Of a stretch of 64,000 nt of DNA, positions 42,259 to 51,746 are shown piece by piece. The stretch's first letter is position 1, and each line of letters starts with the position of its first letter. The notes beneath the pieces are model-generated. The model was given only the letters and a program-made list of their open reading frames with translations, did not search any database and was not told the origin of the DNA. Position numbers and translations under genes: made by a program. The DNA is taken from positions 558,001 to 622,000 of the forward strand of contig NZ_JTEO01000004.1 of assembly GCF_024500045.1 (NCBI RefSeq), given 5' to 3'. This DNA is from Methanolobus chelungpuianus. Lineage in GTDB: Archaea > Halobacteriota > Methanosarcinia > Methanosarcinales > Methanosarcinaceae.

Positions 42259-42753
42259 ATGATATCAAGTGCCTGCTATTATAGATAAGAAAGTCCTTGC
42301 TTCCCTTATGCAACGAATGTATTGGATAGAGCGATAGATGGAGCAACTGGATACCCGGGAAGGGCGTATCGAGCTGATGGACGAGAATCTCGAGGCGCTT
42401 GAAATACTTTCTCATGATTCGGATTTTCACGGATCGCTCATGGAAAAATGGCTCATAAGAGCAAACATGGAAGTTTCCATGAACATACCAAAAAGGGCTC
42501 ACAAGTCATATATTTGATTTTGAGAGCCTGTCAGCGCCTCAGATGTTCAACAGTATCATGAAATACAAAAAACTTGCTCTGAAATCTTATCGATATAATG
42601 AACGTCGATGCTGTCGTCATGGAATAACTGTTGACTGACGGGAATGACAGAGCAGAGTTCACGAAAGATTTGGAAGGGCTCATCAGGGATGAAGAAAAGC
42701 ATGCCAATATATGCAAGAAGCAGGTCCAGGGCTTTGCAAAAGTGATGTACTGA
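42259..42753 (+). pseudogene. broken ferritin-like gene
   Basis: Coding-like pieces occur in order in different frames. From about 42274: AIIDKKVLASLMQRMYWIER then a stop, then at ATG 42338 MEQLDTREGRIELMDENLEA and LEILSHDSDFHGSLMEKWLI to a stop near 42517; next frame FESLSAPQMFNSIMKYKKLA LKSYRYNE (split here); then DGNDRAEFTKDLEGLIRDEE and KHANICKKQVQGFAKVMY to TGA 42751-42753. The set reads as a four-helix protein with E-x-x-H-like pairs in the last part (EEKHAN), as in ferritin-like or rubrerythrin-like families. At least two frameshifts and one stop break it, or the sequence has errors. The family call is tentative. Confidence 0.5.
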
Positions 42754-42774
42754 AAGTCAGATGTTGACTTTCAG
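42750..42774 (+). terminator. hairpin after the broken ferritin-like gene
   Basis: CTGAAAGTCA (42750-42759) and TGACTTTCAG (42765-42774) form a perfect 10-bp stem with loop GATGT. It starts on the stop codon of the broken gene and probably ended its transcript. No T-run follows directly. Confidence 0.5.
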
Positions 42775-42828
42775 TTGCCATCCGTGCAGACACAACATTT
42801 GAAGACAAAATAAGGAATATAAAAAATA

Positions 42829-43191
42829 TTAGTTCTCCACTTTTATATAGTATATCTTACTTTCAGTATCTTCCGTAGTATCCTCTTTGGTATCATCGAT
42901 GGTGCTTGTATCCGTCGAAGGAGTAGTAACAGTTTTAGTTGCCGACATACCGCCGCCGCCCATGCCACCCACACTGCCACCAAGATTGGGATTTGTCTCA
43001 TTTTCTACAACTGATTCATTCAGGTCAGTGTCATTCATGTCTGCAGATTGGTAGATTATCTCCGGTTCTTCCGTAACCATTTCTTCCATCTCTGCCGGAA
43101 CGTCGTCGTTTGAGAAATTCAGTGCACCGCTTAGCAGGACTGCAATTCCTATGACAATAACAACAGGTATTATTAGTAAACGCCTATCCAT
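42829..43191 (-). CDS. small membrane-anchored acidic protein
   Basis: The 120-aa product begins MDRRLLIIPVVIVIGIAVLL, one hydrophobic helix that may be a signal anchor, followed by an acidic exported part (EMEEMVTEEPEIIYQSADMN) with GGSVGGMGGGGM and a Thr/Ser/Asp-rich stretch (TTPSTDTSTIDDTKEDTTED). It ends SKIYYIKVEN. I do not recognise it; it resembles the many short surface-exposed proteins of methanogens. A box-A-like stretch lies at about 43210-43225 on the minus strand. No neighbours in the same direction. Confidence 0.7.
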   Translation of the reverse strand: MDRRLLIIPVVIVIGIAVLLSGALNFSNDDVPAEMEEMVTEEPEIIYQSADMNDTDLNESVVENETNPNLGGSVGGMGGGGMSATKTVTTPSTDTSTIDDTKEDTTEDTESKIYYIKVEN

Positions 43192-43293
43192 GTTTTACCC
43201 CGCATATCGTTTTTAAATTATAGGACCACTTTTTAGAAGGTCAATTGGTAATGCATGCTCCTAACTATTTAAACCTAGTGACTATGGAAATTT

Positions 43294-43308
43294 TCATCAT
43301 TATGATGA
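43294..43308. promoter_or_regulatory. palindrome upstream of the YyaL-type gene
   Basis: TCATCAT and ATGATGA flank a central T. The palindrome lies about 36 bases upstream of the box-A-like GCATATATAAATA at 43341-43353, a position suited to a transcription factor. Confidence 0.4.
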
Positions 43309-43463
43309 TGAACCGGCTGCCTGCAAGGACCGGCACCCAGGCATATATAAATAAGAACAGGCCAGATAGTAAATATGAGTGGGATATCCAGTTGGTCTGA
43401 GAGGCATCTTTGAGTAACTGGCCTTAGCGCTTATACTGATAGCTCGCATAAGAGGTGGAACAA

Positions 43464-45575
43464 TTGCAGGAACAAAAGCCTGATAGCAGGGAACAGAAGA
43501 CCAACCGGCTGGCAGCTGAGAAAAGCCCTTACCTTCTTCAGCACGCACACAATCCCGTTGACTGGTATCCGTGGGGAGAAGAGGCCTTCAATAAGGCAAA
43601 AGAGGATGATAAGCCCATATTCCTTTCCATAGGCTACTCCACGTGCCACTGGTGCCATGTGATGGAGAGGGAATCCTTTGAGGACCCGCAGGTTGCGGAG
43701 CTGATGAATGAAGCGTTCATTCCGGTCAAGGTTGACAGGGAGGAAAGACCGGACATCGACAGCATATACATGTCTGTCTGCCAGGCAGTTACCGGGCGCG
43801 GGGGATGGCCTCTTTCCATCATTATGACACCTGACAGGAAACCTTTCATGGCGGCAACCTACATACCCAAGGAAAGCAGGTACGGAATGGCTGGCATGCT
43901 CGACCTGGTGCCCGCAGTCAGCAGCATGTGGAACAAAAAAAGGGAAGAACTCCTGGCCAATGCAGATGATATAGTATCTGCAATATCCGGCAGCATGCGT
44001 GAGAGTACCGGGGGTCCGGGGCTTGATGAGAATACCCTTGAGAGGGCCTACCAGATGCTCCGCAACAGTTTTGACCCTGCAAATGCCGGTTTTGGTACTG
44101 CCCCTAAGTTTCCTACACCCCATCACCTGACATTCCTGTTACGCTACTGGAAGAGGTCCGAAGAGCCCATGGCACTGGAAATGGTGAAGAGTACACTCAG
44201 GGCGATGCGCATGGGTGGCATATATGATCATGTCGGCTTCGGCTTTCACCGTTATTCCACGGATTCGCGGTGGCTGTTGCCTCACTTTGAGAAAATGCTT
44301 TATGACCAGGCGCTTATAGCAATCGCTCTTGTGGAAACCTATCAGGTCACACGTGACCCTCTCTACAGGGAGAACGCTGAAGAGATCTTCAGCTACGTGT
44401 TGAGGGATATGCGCTCTCCGGAAGGCGGCTTTTATTCTGCCGAGGATGCAGACAGCGAGGGTGAGGAAGGCAAATTCTACCTCTGGACCGAAGAGGAACT
44501 GGAAGAGGTGCTTGGCGAGATCGATGCCAAGCTGATAAGGGAGATATTCATGACAAGTCCTGAAGGTAATTTCCTTGACGAGTCAAGCAGGACCCGCAAC
44601 GGCAGGAATATCCTCCACCTGAAGGAAAGCCTGCGGGAGACCGCAGTCCGGAGGGGAGATAATTATGAGGTGCTCAGGCGGTCCTACGAGGATTCGCGCA
44701 GGAAACTCTTCGAGCACAGGGAAAGGCGCGTGCATCCGGCCAAGGATGACAAGGTAATGACCGACTGGAACGGCCTGATGATAGCAGCACTCGCCAAGGC
44801 TGCCAGGGCGTTCGAAGAACCGGCCTATGCACGGGAAGCAGTCACCACCGCAGATTTCCTACTTTCAAGGATGCTGGGTCCTGAAGGGAAACTGTTCCAC
44901 AGGTTCCGCGAGGGTGAAGTGGCAGTGGAAGCTTTCCTTGATGACTATGCATTCATGATATGGGGCCTTACGGAACTATACCAGGCTACCTTCAATACTG
45001 AGTATCTTAAGAATGCACTGTATCTGAATGACCAGCTCCTGGCACGCTTCAGGGACAACGTGCACGGAGGTTTCTTCCACACCGCCGAGGACTCTGAAAA
45101 ACTCATCCTGCGCAGCAAGGAGATATACGACGGAGCTATCCCTTCCGGCAATTCGGTATGTGCCCTCAACCTGCTCCAGCTTGGACGTATCACCGGGAAC
45201 ATCAACCTTGAGAACAAAGCGTATGAGATAATGCAACTCTTCTCCGGGCAGGTGTCGAGAATGCCCATCGGCTACACCCAGCTTCTATGCGCCCTTGACT
45301 TCTCCGTTGGTCCTTCCAGGGAGATCGTAGTTGTGGGGAACCCGGAGAGTATTGAAACAGAGGGGATAATATCAGATATCAATAAGGAGTTCATACCCAA
45401 CAAGGTAGTGATCCTGAAGCCTGCAGGCACGGAAGAAGAAATATCTTCGATAGCTGAGTACGTCTCTGACATGAGCATGAAGGATGGCAGGACAACAGTT
45501 CACATCTGCCAGAACTACAACTGTAACCTGCCTTCCAGCGACAGGGAAGAGATACTCAGGCAGCTGAAGGACTGA
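43464..45575 (+). CDS. YyaL-type thioredoxin-domain protein (DUF255)
   Basis: The start is TTG 43464 because AGAGGTG at 43451-43457 precedes it by six bases; GTG 43455 is part of that site. The 703-aa product has an N-terminal thioredoxin-like domain: [40 protein letters not shown] and [20 protein letters not shown], with the C-H-W-C-H motif, then [20 protein letters not shown]. Residues about 190-650 form an (alpha/alpha) barrel related to cellobiose epimerases ([40 protein letters not shown]). The family is related to human SPATA20; its activity is not known. It is followed by the F390 synthetase-like gene after 43 bases. Confidence 0.93.
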   Translation: MQEQKPDSREQKTNRLAAEKSPYLLQHAHNPVDWYPWGEEAFNKAKEDDKPIFLSIGYSTCHWCHVMERESFEDPQVAELMNEAFIPVKVDREERPDIDSIYMSVCQAVTGRGGWPLSIIMTPDRKPFMAATYIPKESRYGMAGMLDLVPAVSSMWNKKREELLANADDIVSAISGSMRESTGGPGLDENTLERAYQMLRNSFDPANAGFGTAPKFPTPHHLTFLLRYWKRSEEPMALEMVKSTLRAMRMGGIYDHVGFGFHRYSTDSRWLLPHFEKMLYDQALIAIALVETYQVTRDPLYRENAEEIFSYVLRDMRSPEGGFYSAEDADSEGEEGKFYLWTEEELEEVLGEIDAKLIREIFMTSPEGNFLDESSRTRNGRNILHLKESLRETAVRRGDNYEVLRRSYEDSRRKLFEHRERRVHPAKDDKVMTDWNGLMIAALAKAARAFEEPAYAREAVTTADFLLSRMLGPEGKLFHRFREGEVAVEAFLDDYAFMIWGLTELYQATFNTEYLKNALYLNDQLLARFRDNVHGGFFHTAEDSEKLILRSKEIYDGAIPSGNSVCALNLLQLGRITGNINLENKAYEIMQLFSGQVSRMPIGYTQLLCALDFSVGPSREIVVVGNPESIETEGIISDINKEFIPNKVVILKPAGTEEEISSIAEYVSDMSMKDGRTTVHICQNYNCNLPSSDREEILRQLKD

Positions 45576-45618
45576 TCCTGGACCCAATTATGGATGGAAT
45601 GATGAGGCGGACTTAAAA

Positions 45619-46977
45619 ATGGAGTTGAAAACGGACTACTACAACCCTGCGATAGAAACCATGGACAGGGGAGAGCTTGATGCTCTTGTGGATGAGAGGA
45701 TAAGATACACCGTCAGATATGCGGCTGAGAACTCCCTGTTCTATAAAAAATGGTTCAGGGAGCACAACATCAGTCCCTCGGATATCAGGTCGCATGAGGA
45801 CCTCCTGGAACTTCCCATTATCTCCGGCAGGACCATCCGTGAGAACCAGCCGCCTGAGACCAGTGACTTCGGTTTCAGGGCAGTTGACTGGAAGGATGTC
45901 TTCACGGTCCACGAGACCAGCGGAACCAGCGGTACTCCCAAGTCATTTTTCCTCACATGGGAGGATTGGGAGAGATATGCCGAGAAATACGCCCGGAGCT
46001 TTGTCTCACAGGGCTTCGGTCCCGGGGACAGGGTCATTGTGTGCGCTTCCTACGGCATGAATGTGGGAGCCAACACCATGACACTTGCAGCCAGGAACAT
46101 AGGGATGACCATCATACCTATCGGGAAATGCAATTTCCCTCCGAGGGTCATGGATTCCTACAGGCCGACCTCCGTTGTTGGAAGCGTGTTCAAGCTCATA
46201 CACCTTGCAAAAAGAATGAAGGCCCAGGGGATGGACCCCGCCGAATCCAGTATCAAGCGCCTGGTGGTGGGAGGCGAGAGTTTCCCGGAAGAGTCACGCA
46301 ATTACGTTGCAGAGCTCTGGGGATGTGATGTTTTCAATACCTATGGAAGTACCGAAGGCAGCATGTGCGGTGAATGCTCATATATAAAAGGGCTTCATGT
46401 GCCTGAAGACCTTGTACATATGGATGTTTACGACCCGGACATGCAGGACTTTGTGAAGGACGGGGAATGCGGCAGGATAGTGTTCACGACCCTGCTGCCT
46501 GTGGGAGCCAAATGCGGTAACGTGCTTCTCAATTACGATACCGATGACACGACAGTTGTGCTTGACCGCAGGAAATGCGACTGCGGGAGGACACACATGA
46601 GGATCATGAACCCCCAGAGAGAGGCAGAGACCTTCTGGGTCTTCGAGACCCCTTTCAACCGGGTTGATATCGAGAAGGGAGTGTTCCAGAGAGAGAACAT
46701 GGAATACCTCACAGGAGAGTACGAGGCATTCCTTTACGGTGGCGAGGATGAGGGAGAGGTCACTTTAAGGGTAAGCCTGGAGTGCGAGGATATGGAGAAT
46801 TGCGACAGGGAACTGGTCGAATCCAATTTCCTGGCTTCCTTCTTCAGGCTCAGGAAGTCCCTTGAGGACGCTTACATCCAGGGCAGCCTGAACATCATAT
46901 TCAATTATGTCGGGCCGGGACAGCTGGAGTTCTACCATATCAAGGGCCGTCCCAAAAGAGTTATTGACAGGCGATGA
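45619..46977 (+). CDS. coenzyme F390 synthetase / phenylacetate-CoA-ligase-like AMP-forming enzyme
   Basis: The 452-aa product is an adenylate-forming enzyme. It has the glycine-rich loop ETSGTSGTPKSFFLTWEDWE, VIVCASYGMNVGANTMTLAA, the central FNTYGSTEGSMCGECSYIKG and the end FASFFRLRKS-like region (LASFFRLRKSLEDAYIQGSL). Cys-rich RRKCDCGRTHMRIMNP matches the phenylacetate-CoA ligase branch. In methanogens such proteins form F390 by adenylating coenzyme F420 under oxidative stress; members of the same branch activate aryl acids, so the substrate is not fixed. It follows the YyaL-type gene, possibly in one unit. Confidence 0.85.
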   Translation: MELKTDYYNPAIETMDRGELDALVDERIRYTVRYAAENSLFYKKWFREHNISPSDIRSHEDLLELPIISGRTIRENQPPETSDFGFRAVDWKDVFTVHETSGTSGTPKSFFLTWEDWERYAEKYARSFVSQGFGPGDRVIVCASYGMNVGANTMTLAARNIGMTIIPIGKCNFPPRVMDSYRPTSVVGSVFKLIHLAKRMKAQGMDPAESSIKRLVVGGESFPEESRNYVAELWGCDVFNTYGSTEGSMCGECSYIKGLHVPEDLVHMDVYDPDMQDFVKDGECGRIVFTTLLPVGAKCGNVLLNYDTDDTTVVLDRRKCDCGRTHMRIMNPQREAETFWVFETPFNRVDIEKGVFQRENMEYLTGEYEAFLYGGEDEGEVTLRVSLECEDMENCDRELVESNFLASFFRLRKSLEDAYIQGSLNIIFNYVGPGQLEFYHIKGRPKRVIDRR

Positions 46978-47010
46978 GCAGGGAAAAAGCAGAACTGTCC
47001 GCAGGAGGCC

Positions 47011-47709
47011 TCAGAAACTGCCTTTGTACACTTTCAGGCCATTCTCCGATACTGTAAGAATCCATGGCTCCATGCTGTGGGAGGCAGCACGCATCTTACG
47101 CACGCGCAAGTACCTGTTGGCCACATTTCCCTTGAGGTGCAGTCCCAGTTCTATTATGCCATCAGCCAGGTAGCCTTCGCCAGCCGTTGAGGGATCATTG
47201 ATGCCGGAGCACCTGTCATCCTCAAATATGATAAAGGTGGTAAGCCCCTCGCGCCGGAAAGTTTCAAGCAGCCGGTATATCCTTTTGCGCAGGTCCTTTG
47301 CTTCCATATCGAGCAGCGAATAAAGAGCGCCAAGGGAATCTATTGCAAGACAGGTGCAACTGCCGCCGGTCTCCTGCCTGAAGTCCAGGATGTTCTTCTC
47401 AAGTATCTCGAGCGGGTCTCCCGGGAAATCACCATAGAGGACCCTGTAGTCACTGAAATCGGATATGTGCAGTTTCTTTGAGACTGCTATACCCATACTG
47501 TTCATGTTGTTCAGATGGTTCTCCCTGCTCTGCTCGAGCGTGATATAGAGCCCGGACTCATTCGTCTTCTCCAAGTAGCCGGAAATAAGCTGGAATGTGA
47601 AGCCGGATTTTAAGGTACCTGCGGCTCCTGTCACAAGCACGACACTTCCCCTGGGAATATCGGTCCCGAATACCTCGTTCAGGCCCTGTATGGTATCTGT
47701 GAACCTCAT
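47011..47709 (-). CDS. KaiC/RAD55-like ATPase
   Basis: The start is ATG 47709 (232 aa); GAGGACGATC lies just before it. The RecA-fold has Walker A in VTGAAGTLKSGFTFQLISGY (K-S), then GLYITLEQSRENHLNNMNSM, the Walker B aspartate in CTCLAIDSLGALYSLLDMEA and RLLETFRREGLTTFIIFEDD. Single-domain KaiC-like proteins are common in methanogens as partners of sensory proteins. It begins 22 bases after the stop of the response-regulator gene and lies downstream on the same strand, so the two proteins probably act together in a signalling path. Confidence 0.9.
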   Translation of the reverse strand: MRFTDTIQGLNEVFGTDIPRGSVVLVTGAAGTLKSGFTFQLISGYLEKTNESGLYITLEQSRENHLNNMNSMGIAVSKKLHISDFSDYRVLYGDFPGDPLEILEKNILDFRQETGGSCTCLAIDSLGALYSLLDMEAKDLRKRIYRLLETFRREGLTTFIIFEDDRCSGINDPSTAGEGYLADGIIELGLHLKGNVANRYLRVRKMRAASHSMEPWILTVSENGLKVYKGSF

Positions 47710-47731
47710 AGATGATCGTCCTCTTCTCACT

Positions 47732-49402
47732 TCAATTGTCGCACCGGGGTTCCTCAGGACTTTTCAGTGGCTTCATCCACCTTTTGAGCAGGTGGAAGTC
47801 CTTCCTGTCAAGCGTATCGGGGTCCAGCTGCACTATAAGTCTGGAGTCCGATGCCATCACAGTATCGTTTGTCTGCTCCATGAGCCTTATCACCGACATG
47901 GGATCATTATCCAGAAGCAGGTATTCCAGGCCATCCACAAGTATTATCCCGTTACTTACCTTGTTAAGGAAATCATGTATGGTGGGGTGGAGCTTGAACA
48001 GTTCCGAGGGGTCCAGTGTCTGCTGGCCGGTGTTCTTGTTCCGGGTCAGCCACACAAGGGGTGTCTTTGGCAGGCCATACATGAGTCTGACCTTTTCCGG
48101 ATTCCTCCTGGTAATGCACAGGCCCGGCTTTCCCTGTTTTACAAGCCCCGAGAAGGCAAGGTATCCTTCCTCCCGCCTGCTGCAGTCCGCCATATAGATA
48201 AAGCCCGGCTCGAGTTCATCCTGCGGGCCTGCACCCGCATTATCTGCATTTCCTGCCGTGTCCTCTGTCAGCGGTGTGATGAAAAGACCCCTGAGTTTTG
48301 ACAGTTCCTGCAGGGTGATAATAAGGCCCATGGTACCTTCCTTATCCTTTATCCGGGAAGTTGAGACGTTCATAGGGACCCTGTCTCCATTACCTCTTAT
48401 GAAAATCACTTCGCAGTCCCTGATATCGCTGAAATCTGAAAATGCGTCGCTCTCCACTAAAGACTTGATCGGGCGCCCCACAAGATCTTCCGTTCCCATG
48501 CAAAGCAGATCGGCTGCATTCTTGTTGGCAGTGATGACATTTGCACTGCTGTCGATCGAGAGGGTTGCGATTGGAGAGGCCTCGAGGAGATTGCCCAGGT
48601 ACTCGTTGCCCTGCCTTATCTTCTCATCCGCCTCCTTCCTTTCCGTGATATCCGTTCCTGAAATGAGCAGCCCCCTCAGGTTCCCTGGTTCTTTCATCCG
48701 GACAACGGCATTCCAGCCTATTGTCCTCTCCTTGCCGCTTTTTGTAAGCAGCGGGCTCTCGAAATATCCCTGAAAGTCGTTCTCTTCCAGAAAGAAACTC
48801 ATGAACACTCTTCTTGACCGCTCCCGGGATGATCCAGGGACACATTTATCGAACCAGTCTGCCCCGATCAGCTCACCCTGGGAATATCCCAGCATGTTGG
48901 AGGTCTTTTTACTGAGGAGCTTCACGCTGCCCTCTTCATTTACTACCACGAGCACGACTGCAGCAAGGTCAAGATACATATTGGCCTGGTCACGTTCTTT
49001 TATAAGTTCGTCCTGCAGGTGCTTAATGCGAAGGAGGGAACTGACCCTGGTGCCTATCTCTATCCTGTCAAGTGGTTTTGTAAAAAAGTCATCCGCACCT
49101 GCCTGTACCCCTCTTACACGGTCTTCAGGACCCGAGAGGGAAGTAACCATCACAATAGGAATGAACCTGGTCTTTTCTGATTTCTTCAGTATCTCGCATA
49201 CTTCATAACCAGTGATGTCAGGCATCATTATATCAAGCAGGATTATATCAGGGTCATGCTTCCTGGCCATGTGAAGGGCTTCAATTCCATTATTTGCGGA
49301 TATTGTTTCATAGCTGTCGCTCAGGTAAGCCTCCAGAAGCGAGATATTTACCTGCTCATCGTCAACTATGAGCACTTTCCCTTTTTTTGTTTCACCCATC
49401 AA
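47732..49402 (-). CDS. response regulator-PAS-PAS-DUF835 protein
   Basis: The 556-aa protein has a receiver domain at residues 8-125: KVLIVDDEQVNISLLEAYLS with the phospho-acceptor Asp in DIILLDIMMPDITGYEVCEI, and the conserved Lys in DDFFTKPLDRIEI. Two PAS domains follow (about 145-255 and 275-385; AAVVLVVVNEEGSVKLLSKK and NLLEASPIATLSIDSSANVI). The end from about 405 is DUF835: GFIYMADCSRREEGYLAFSG, LVWLTRNKNTGQQTLDPSEL and GIILVDGLEYLLLDNDPMSV, an inactive RecA-like fold. No kinase domain is present, so phosphate would come from elsewhere. The KaiC-like gene follows it. Confidence 0.92.
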   Translation of the reverse strand: MMGETKKGKVLIVDDEQVNISLLEAYLSDSYETISANNGIEALHMARKHDPDIILLDIMMPDITGYEVCEILKKSEKTRFIPIVMVTSLSGPEDRVRGVQAGADDFFTKPLDRIEIGTRVSSLLRIKHLQDELIKERDQANMYLDLAAVVLVVVNEEGSVKLLSKKTSNMLGYSQGELIGADWFDKCVPGSSRERSRRVFMSFFLEENDFQGYFESPLLTKSGKERTIGWNAVVRMKEPGNLRGLLISGTDITERKEADEKIRQGNEYLGNLLEASPIATLSIDSSANVITANKNAADLLCMGTEDLVGRPIKSLVESDAFSDFSDIRDCEVIFIRGNGDRVPMNVSTSRIKDKEGTMGLIITLQELSKLRGLFITPLTEDTAGNADNAGAGPQDELEPGFIYMADCSRREEGYLAFSGLVKQGKPGLCITRRNPEKVRLMYGLPKTPLVWLTRNKNTGQQTLDPSELFKLHPTIHDFLNKVSNGIILVDGLEYLLLDNDPMSVIRLMEQTNDTVMASDSRLIVQLDPDTLDRKDFHLLKRWMKPLKSPEEPRCDN

Positions 49403-49603
49403 ATCACTCGCTGTTCAACAGAACCCTTTCACTTTCCGCAGGTACCGGAGTCCTCTCCGGGACCGGATGACCTGCACTCTGTCAATACTTTACCGTTCAG
49501 GACATAGGATATATATTTAAGCCATATAAATATTATAGTGTATCTAAGAAGATGACAACCGGGTCGCTCAATATAAGTTCCTGCCACCGGCAGCGGTCCC
49601 GTC

Positions 49604-50347
49604 ATGACATCCGGGGACCGGGACAAGATCATGTGTTTTAATATGAAATATCCCGAGGAAGGCCTGCTTCTGGCTGCAAGGGATATCAGATACCTGCTTG
49701 GCCGGGGATACCCGAAGAGCAGTGCCATCAGGTTCGTAGCTGATCATTACGGCCTTGAGAAAAGCCGCAGGTACATACTATCACGCAATGTGCTTGCGCC
49801 GAACATAGCCTCTGCCCGCAACAGGAAGAGAGTTCCCTGCACATGCATAAGTGACCGGCCTGTCCTCATCGACGGGTATAATGTACTGATAACCCTTGAA
49901 AGCTACCTGAAAGGTGAGGAAATGTGGATGGGAGATGACGGCTTCATCAGGGACAACCGGGGAGTTTTCAGGAGCCATGTAAATGACAATGAGACCTTCA
50001 GGTCAGTAGGGATGATGCTGTCATTTCTCAGAACGAATGCAGCCGGAGAGGTCACAGTGGTCCTGGACAGGCAGATGAGCATGAGCGGACAGCTTGCGCT
50101 CACCATAAGACAATGCATGGCTGGAACAGGCATGGCAGGACAGGTCATCAATTCCGGAAGTGCGGACCATGACCTGAAGAAGGCACGAAGTCATGACATC
50201 GTGGCAAGCGCGGACGGAGTTATAATAGATGCAGTGGCGGAGGTCATCGATATCCCTGCCTGTATCATCAGTGGCGATCATCACAGCCGGAAATCGCTTT
50301 ATTCATTGGGTGCTGTACAGCCAGATCAAGAAAATATAGAAATCTAA
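49604..50347 (+). CDS. DUF434 protein with PIN-like domain
   Basis: The product (247 aa from ATG 49604; ATG 49631 or 49643 may be the true start) has the DUF434 N-terminus: LLLAARDIRYLLGRGYPKSS AIRFVADHYGL (split) and then KSRRYILSRNVLAPNIASAR. The rest is PIN-like: PVLIDGYNVLITLESYLKGE with the first Asp, FIRDNRGVFRSHVNDNETFR, EVTVVLDRQMSMSGQLA with the second Asp, and AVAEVIDIPACIISGDHHSR. The family occurs in archaea and could be a nuclease of RNA, but this is unproven. It lies 15 bases before the ATP-grasp ligase gene in the same direction. Confidence 0.85.
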   Translation: MTSGDRDKIMCFNMKYPEEGLLLAARDIRYLLGRGYPKSSAIRFVADHYGLEKSRRYILSRNVLAPNIASARNRKRVPCTCISDRPVLIDGYNVLITLESYLKGEEMWMGDDGFIRDNRGVFRSHVNDNETFRSVGMMLSFLRTNAAGEVTVVLDRQMSMSGQLALTIRQCMAGTGMAGQVINSGSADHDLKKARSHDIVASADGVIIDAVAEVIDIPACIISGDHHSRKSLYSLGAVQPDQENIEI

Positions 50348-50362
50348 AGGACATACGGACAA

Positions 50363-51271
50363 ATGAAAAAGATAGGTATTGCCATCACGGATGCCAGTGA
50401 CTGGACTGCGGTAGCCCTGGCAGACAGCCTCAGGAAAAAGGGAATCGAACCTTGTGTTCTCAATCTCTGCCATGCAGAGGCCGGTATCGCTAACGGGACC
50501 GAGTACCGGGTAAACGGCACAGACCTTGCAGGGCTTGATGCTATCATCGTGCGCGACATGGGTGCGGGGAAGAATGAAGCAGTCACATTCCGTTTTGACA
50601 TATTGCGACAGCTTGAGAATGAAGGGGTGCTGGTAGCCAATCCACCTGCTGCGATACAGAATGCTGCAAACAAATATCACTCTTCATACCTTTTCTCAAA
50701 GGCCGGACTGCCTGCTCCCCGGACAAAGGCTGTCCAGGATACGGACAGTGCCATGAAGGTACTGGCTTCCTTCGGAGATGCTGTGCTGAAACCGGTCTTC
50801 GGGTACAAGGGTATCGGGATAGTCCGTATCAGGAACGGGAATATCATCAGGCCCGATGGAACAAAGGACCCTGGCAGCGCTCCGGAACTGGTTTCCTCCC
50901 TGCTGGAGGAGAAGGGCATGCTGTATATCCAGGAGTTCGTGGAGAACACGGGAAAGGATACAAGGGCTTTCGTAGTCGACGGGGAGGTTGTGGGTGCCAT
51001 CTATCGCAAAGCCGCACCCGGCTGGTGGCTGAATAACCTGAGCCAGGGAGGCAGTGCCCACAGGTGCACCCTTACACCCGAACAGAGTGGCATGTGTGAA
51101 AAAGCAGCAGAGGCAATAGGTGCGGTCTATGCCGGCGTAGACCTCATAGAAGGGCCCGGAGGAAGCATGCTGCTGGAAATAAACGGCACTCCTTCAGGTG
51201 CAGGTATTTACAGGGCATGGGGCATCAATGTGGCTGACCACATAGTAAAAGCTGTCATGGAACGCCTTTGA
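50363..51271 (+). CDS. mptN: RimK-type ATP-grasp glutamate ligase (MptN/CofF type)
   Basis: The 302-aa product is an ATP-grasp ligase: LVANPPAAIQNAANKYHSSY, FGDAVLKPVFGYKGIGIVRI with the ATP-binding Lys, LYIQEFVENTGKDTRAFVVD and LLEINGTPSGAGIYRAWGIN with the metal-binding E-x-N. Two methanogen ligases have this build: MptN, which adds glutamate to tetrahydromethanopterin to make tetrahydrosarcinapterin, and CofF, which caps F420 with an alpha-linked glutamate. The sequence alone does not separate them firmly, though Methanosarcinales contain sarcinapterin. It is in one operon with the DUF434 gene (gap 15 bases). Confidence 0.8.
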   Translation: MKKIGIAITDASDWTAVALADSLRKKGIEPCVLNLCHAEAGIANGTEYRVNGTDLAGLDAIIVRDMGAGKNEAVTFRFDILRQLENEGVLVANPPAAIQNAANKYHSSYLFSKAGLPAPRTKAVQDTDSAMKVLASFGDAVLKPVFGYKGIGIVRIRNGNIIRPDGTKDPGSAPELVSSLLEEKGMLYIQEFVENTGKDTRAFVVDGEVVGAIYRKAAPGWWLNNLSQGGSAHRCTLTPEQSGMCEKAAEAIGAVYAGVDLIEGPGGSMLLEINGTPSGAGIYRAWGINVADHIVKAVMERL

Positions 51272-51303
51272 GGGCTCTCAGGGTGTGCCGTTTAAGCAAA
51301 TAA

Positions 51304-51312
51304 CTTATAAAG
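51304..51312 (+). promoter_or_regulatory. box A for pth2, probably leaderless mRNA
   Basis: CTTATAAAG lies 27-35 bases before the pth2 ATG at 51339, so transcription should start within a few bases of the start codon. No ribosome-binding site lies between, consistent with a leaderless transcript. Confidence 0.55.
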
Positions 51313-51338
51313 GCTGATTGTAAAAGGTTGTAGTACAG

Positions 51339-51686
51339 ATGACAGAATATAAGCAGTGTATCATAGTGAGGGATGACCTGAAGTTGTCCCCCGGGAAACT
51401 TGCGGTCCAGGTGGCCCATGCCGCAGTATCCTCCGCAGAGTGGGCTGACAGGTCCACGCTGGAAAAGTGGAAGGAGGGTGGCCAGAAGAAGGTAGTTTTG
51501 CGCGTGGCCAACACCCAGGCTCTTTTTGAGCTGAAGGAAATCGCAAGAAAGCAGAATATACCCACTGCCCTTATCCAGGATGCAGGGCTCACTGAGATCA
51601 AGCCGGGAACCATAACGGTGCTTGGTATCGGGCCTGCAAAAGAGGAAGAGCTTAACAAGATCACAGGAAACCTGAAACTGCTGTAG
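51339..51686 (+). CDS. pth2: Pth2, archaeal-type peptidyl-tRNA hydrolase
   Basis: The 115-aa protein has the archaeal/eukaryal Pth2 pattern: KQCIIVRDDLKLSPGKLAVQ, VAHAAVSSAEWADRSTLEKW, KEGGQKKVVLRVANTQALFE and PTALIQDAGLTEIKPGTITV, LGIGPAKEEELNKITGNLKL. Catalytic residues are the Lys in SPGKLAVQVAHA and the Asp in QDAGLTEI. It frees tRNA from dropped-off peptides in the cytosol. The start has a promoter at the right place for a leaderless mRNA. A DUF434-mptN unit precedes it and a lipoprotein gene follows. Confidence 0.97.
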   Translation: MTEYKQCIIVRDDLKLSPGKLAVQVAHAAVSSAEWADRSTLEKWKEGGQKKVVLRVANTQALFELKEIARKQNIPTALIQDAGLTEIKPGTITVLGIGPAKEEELNKITGNLKLL

Positions 51687-51746
51687 TAACTTCCGTACTG
51701 ACTGCTGTACTGACAGATACCTGACAATGGATATCCCCGGGATACA

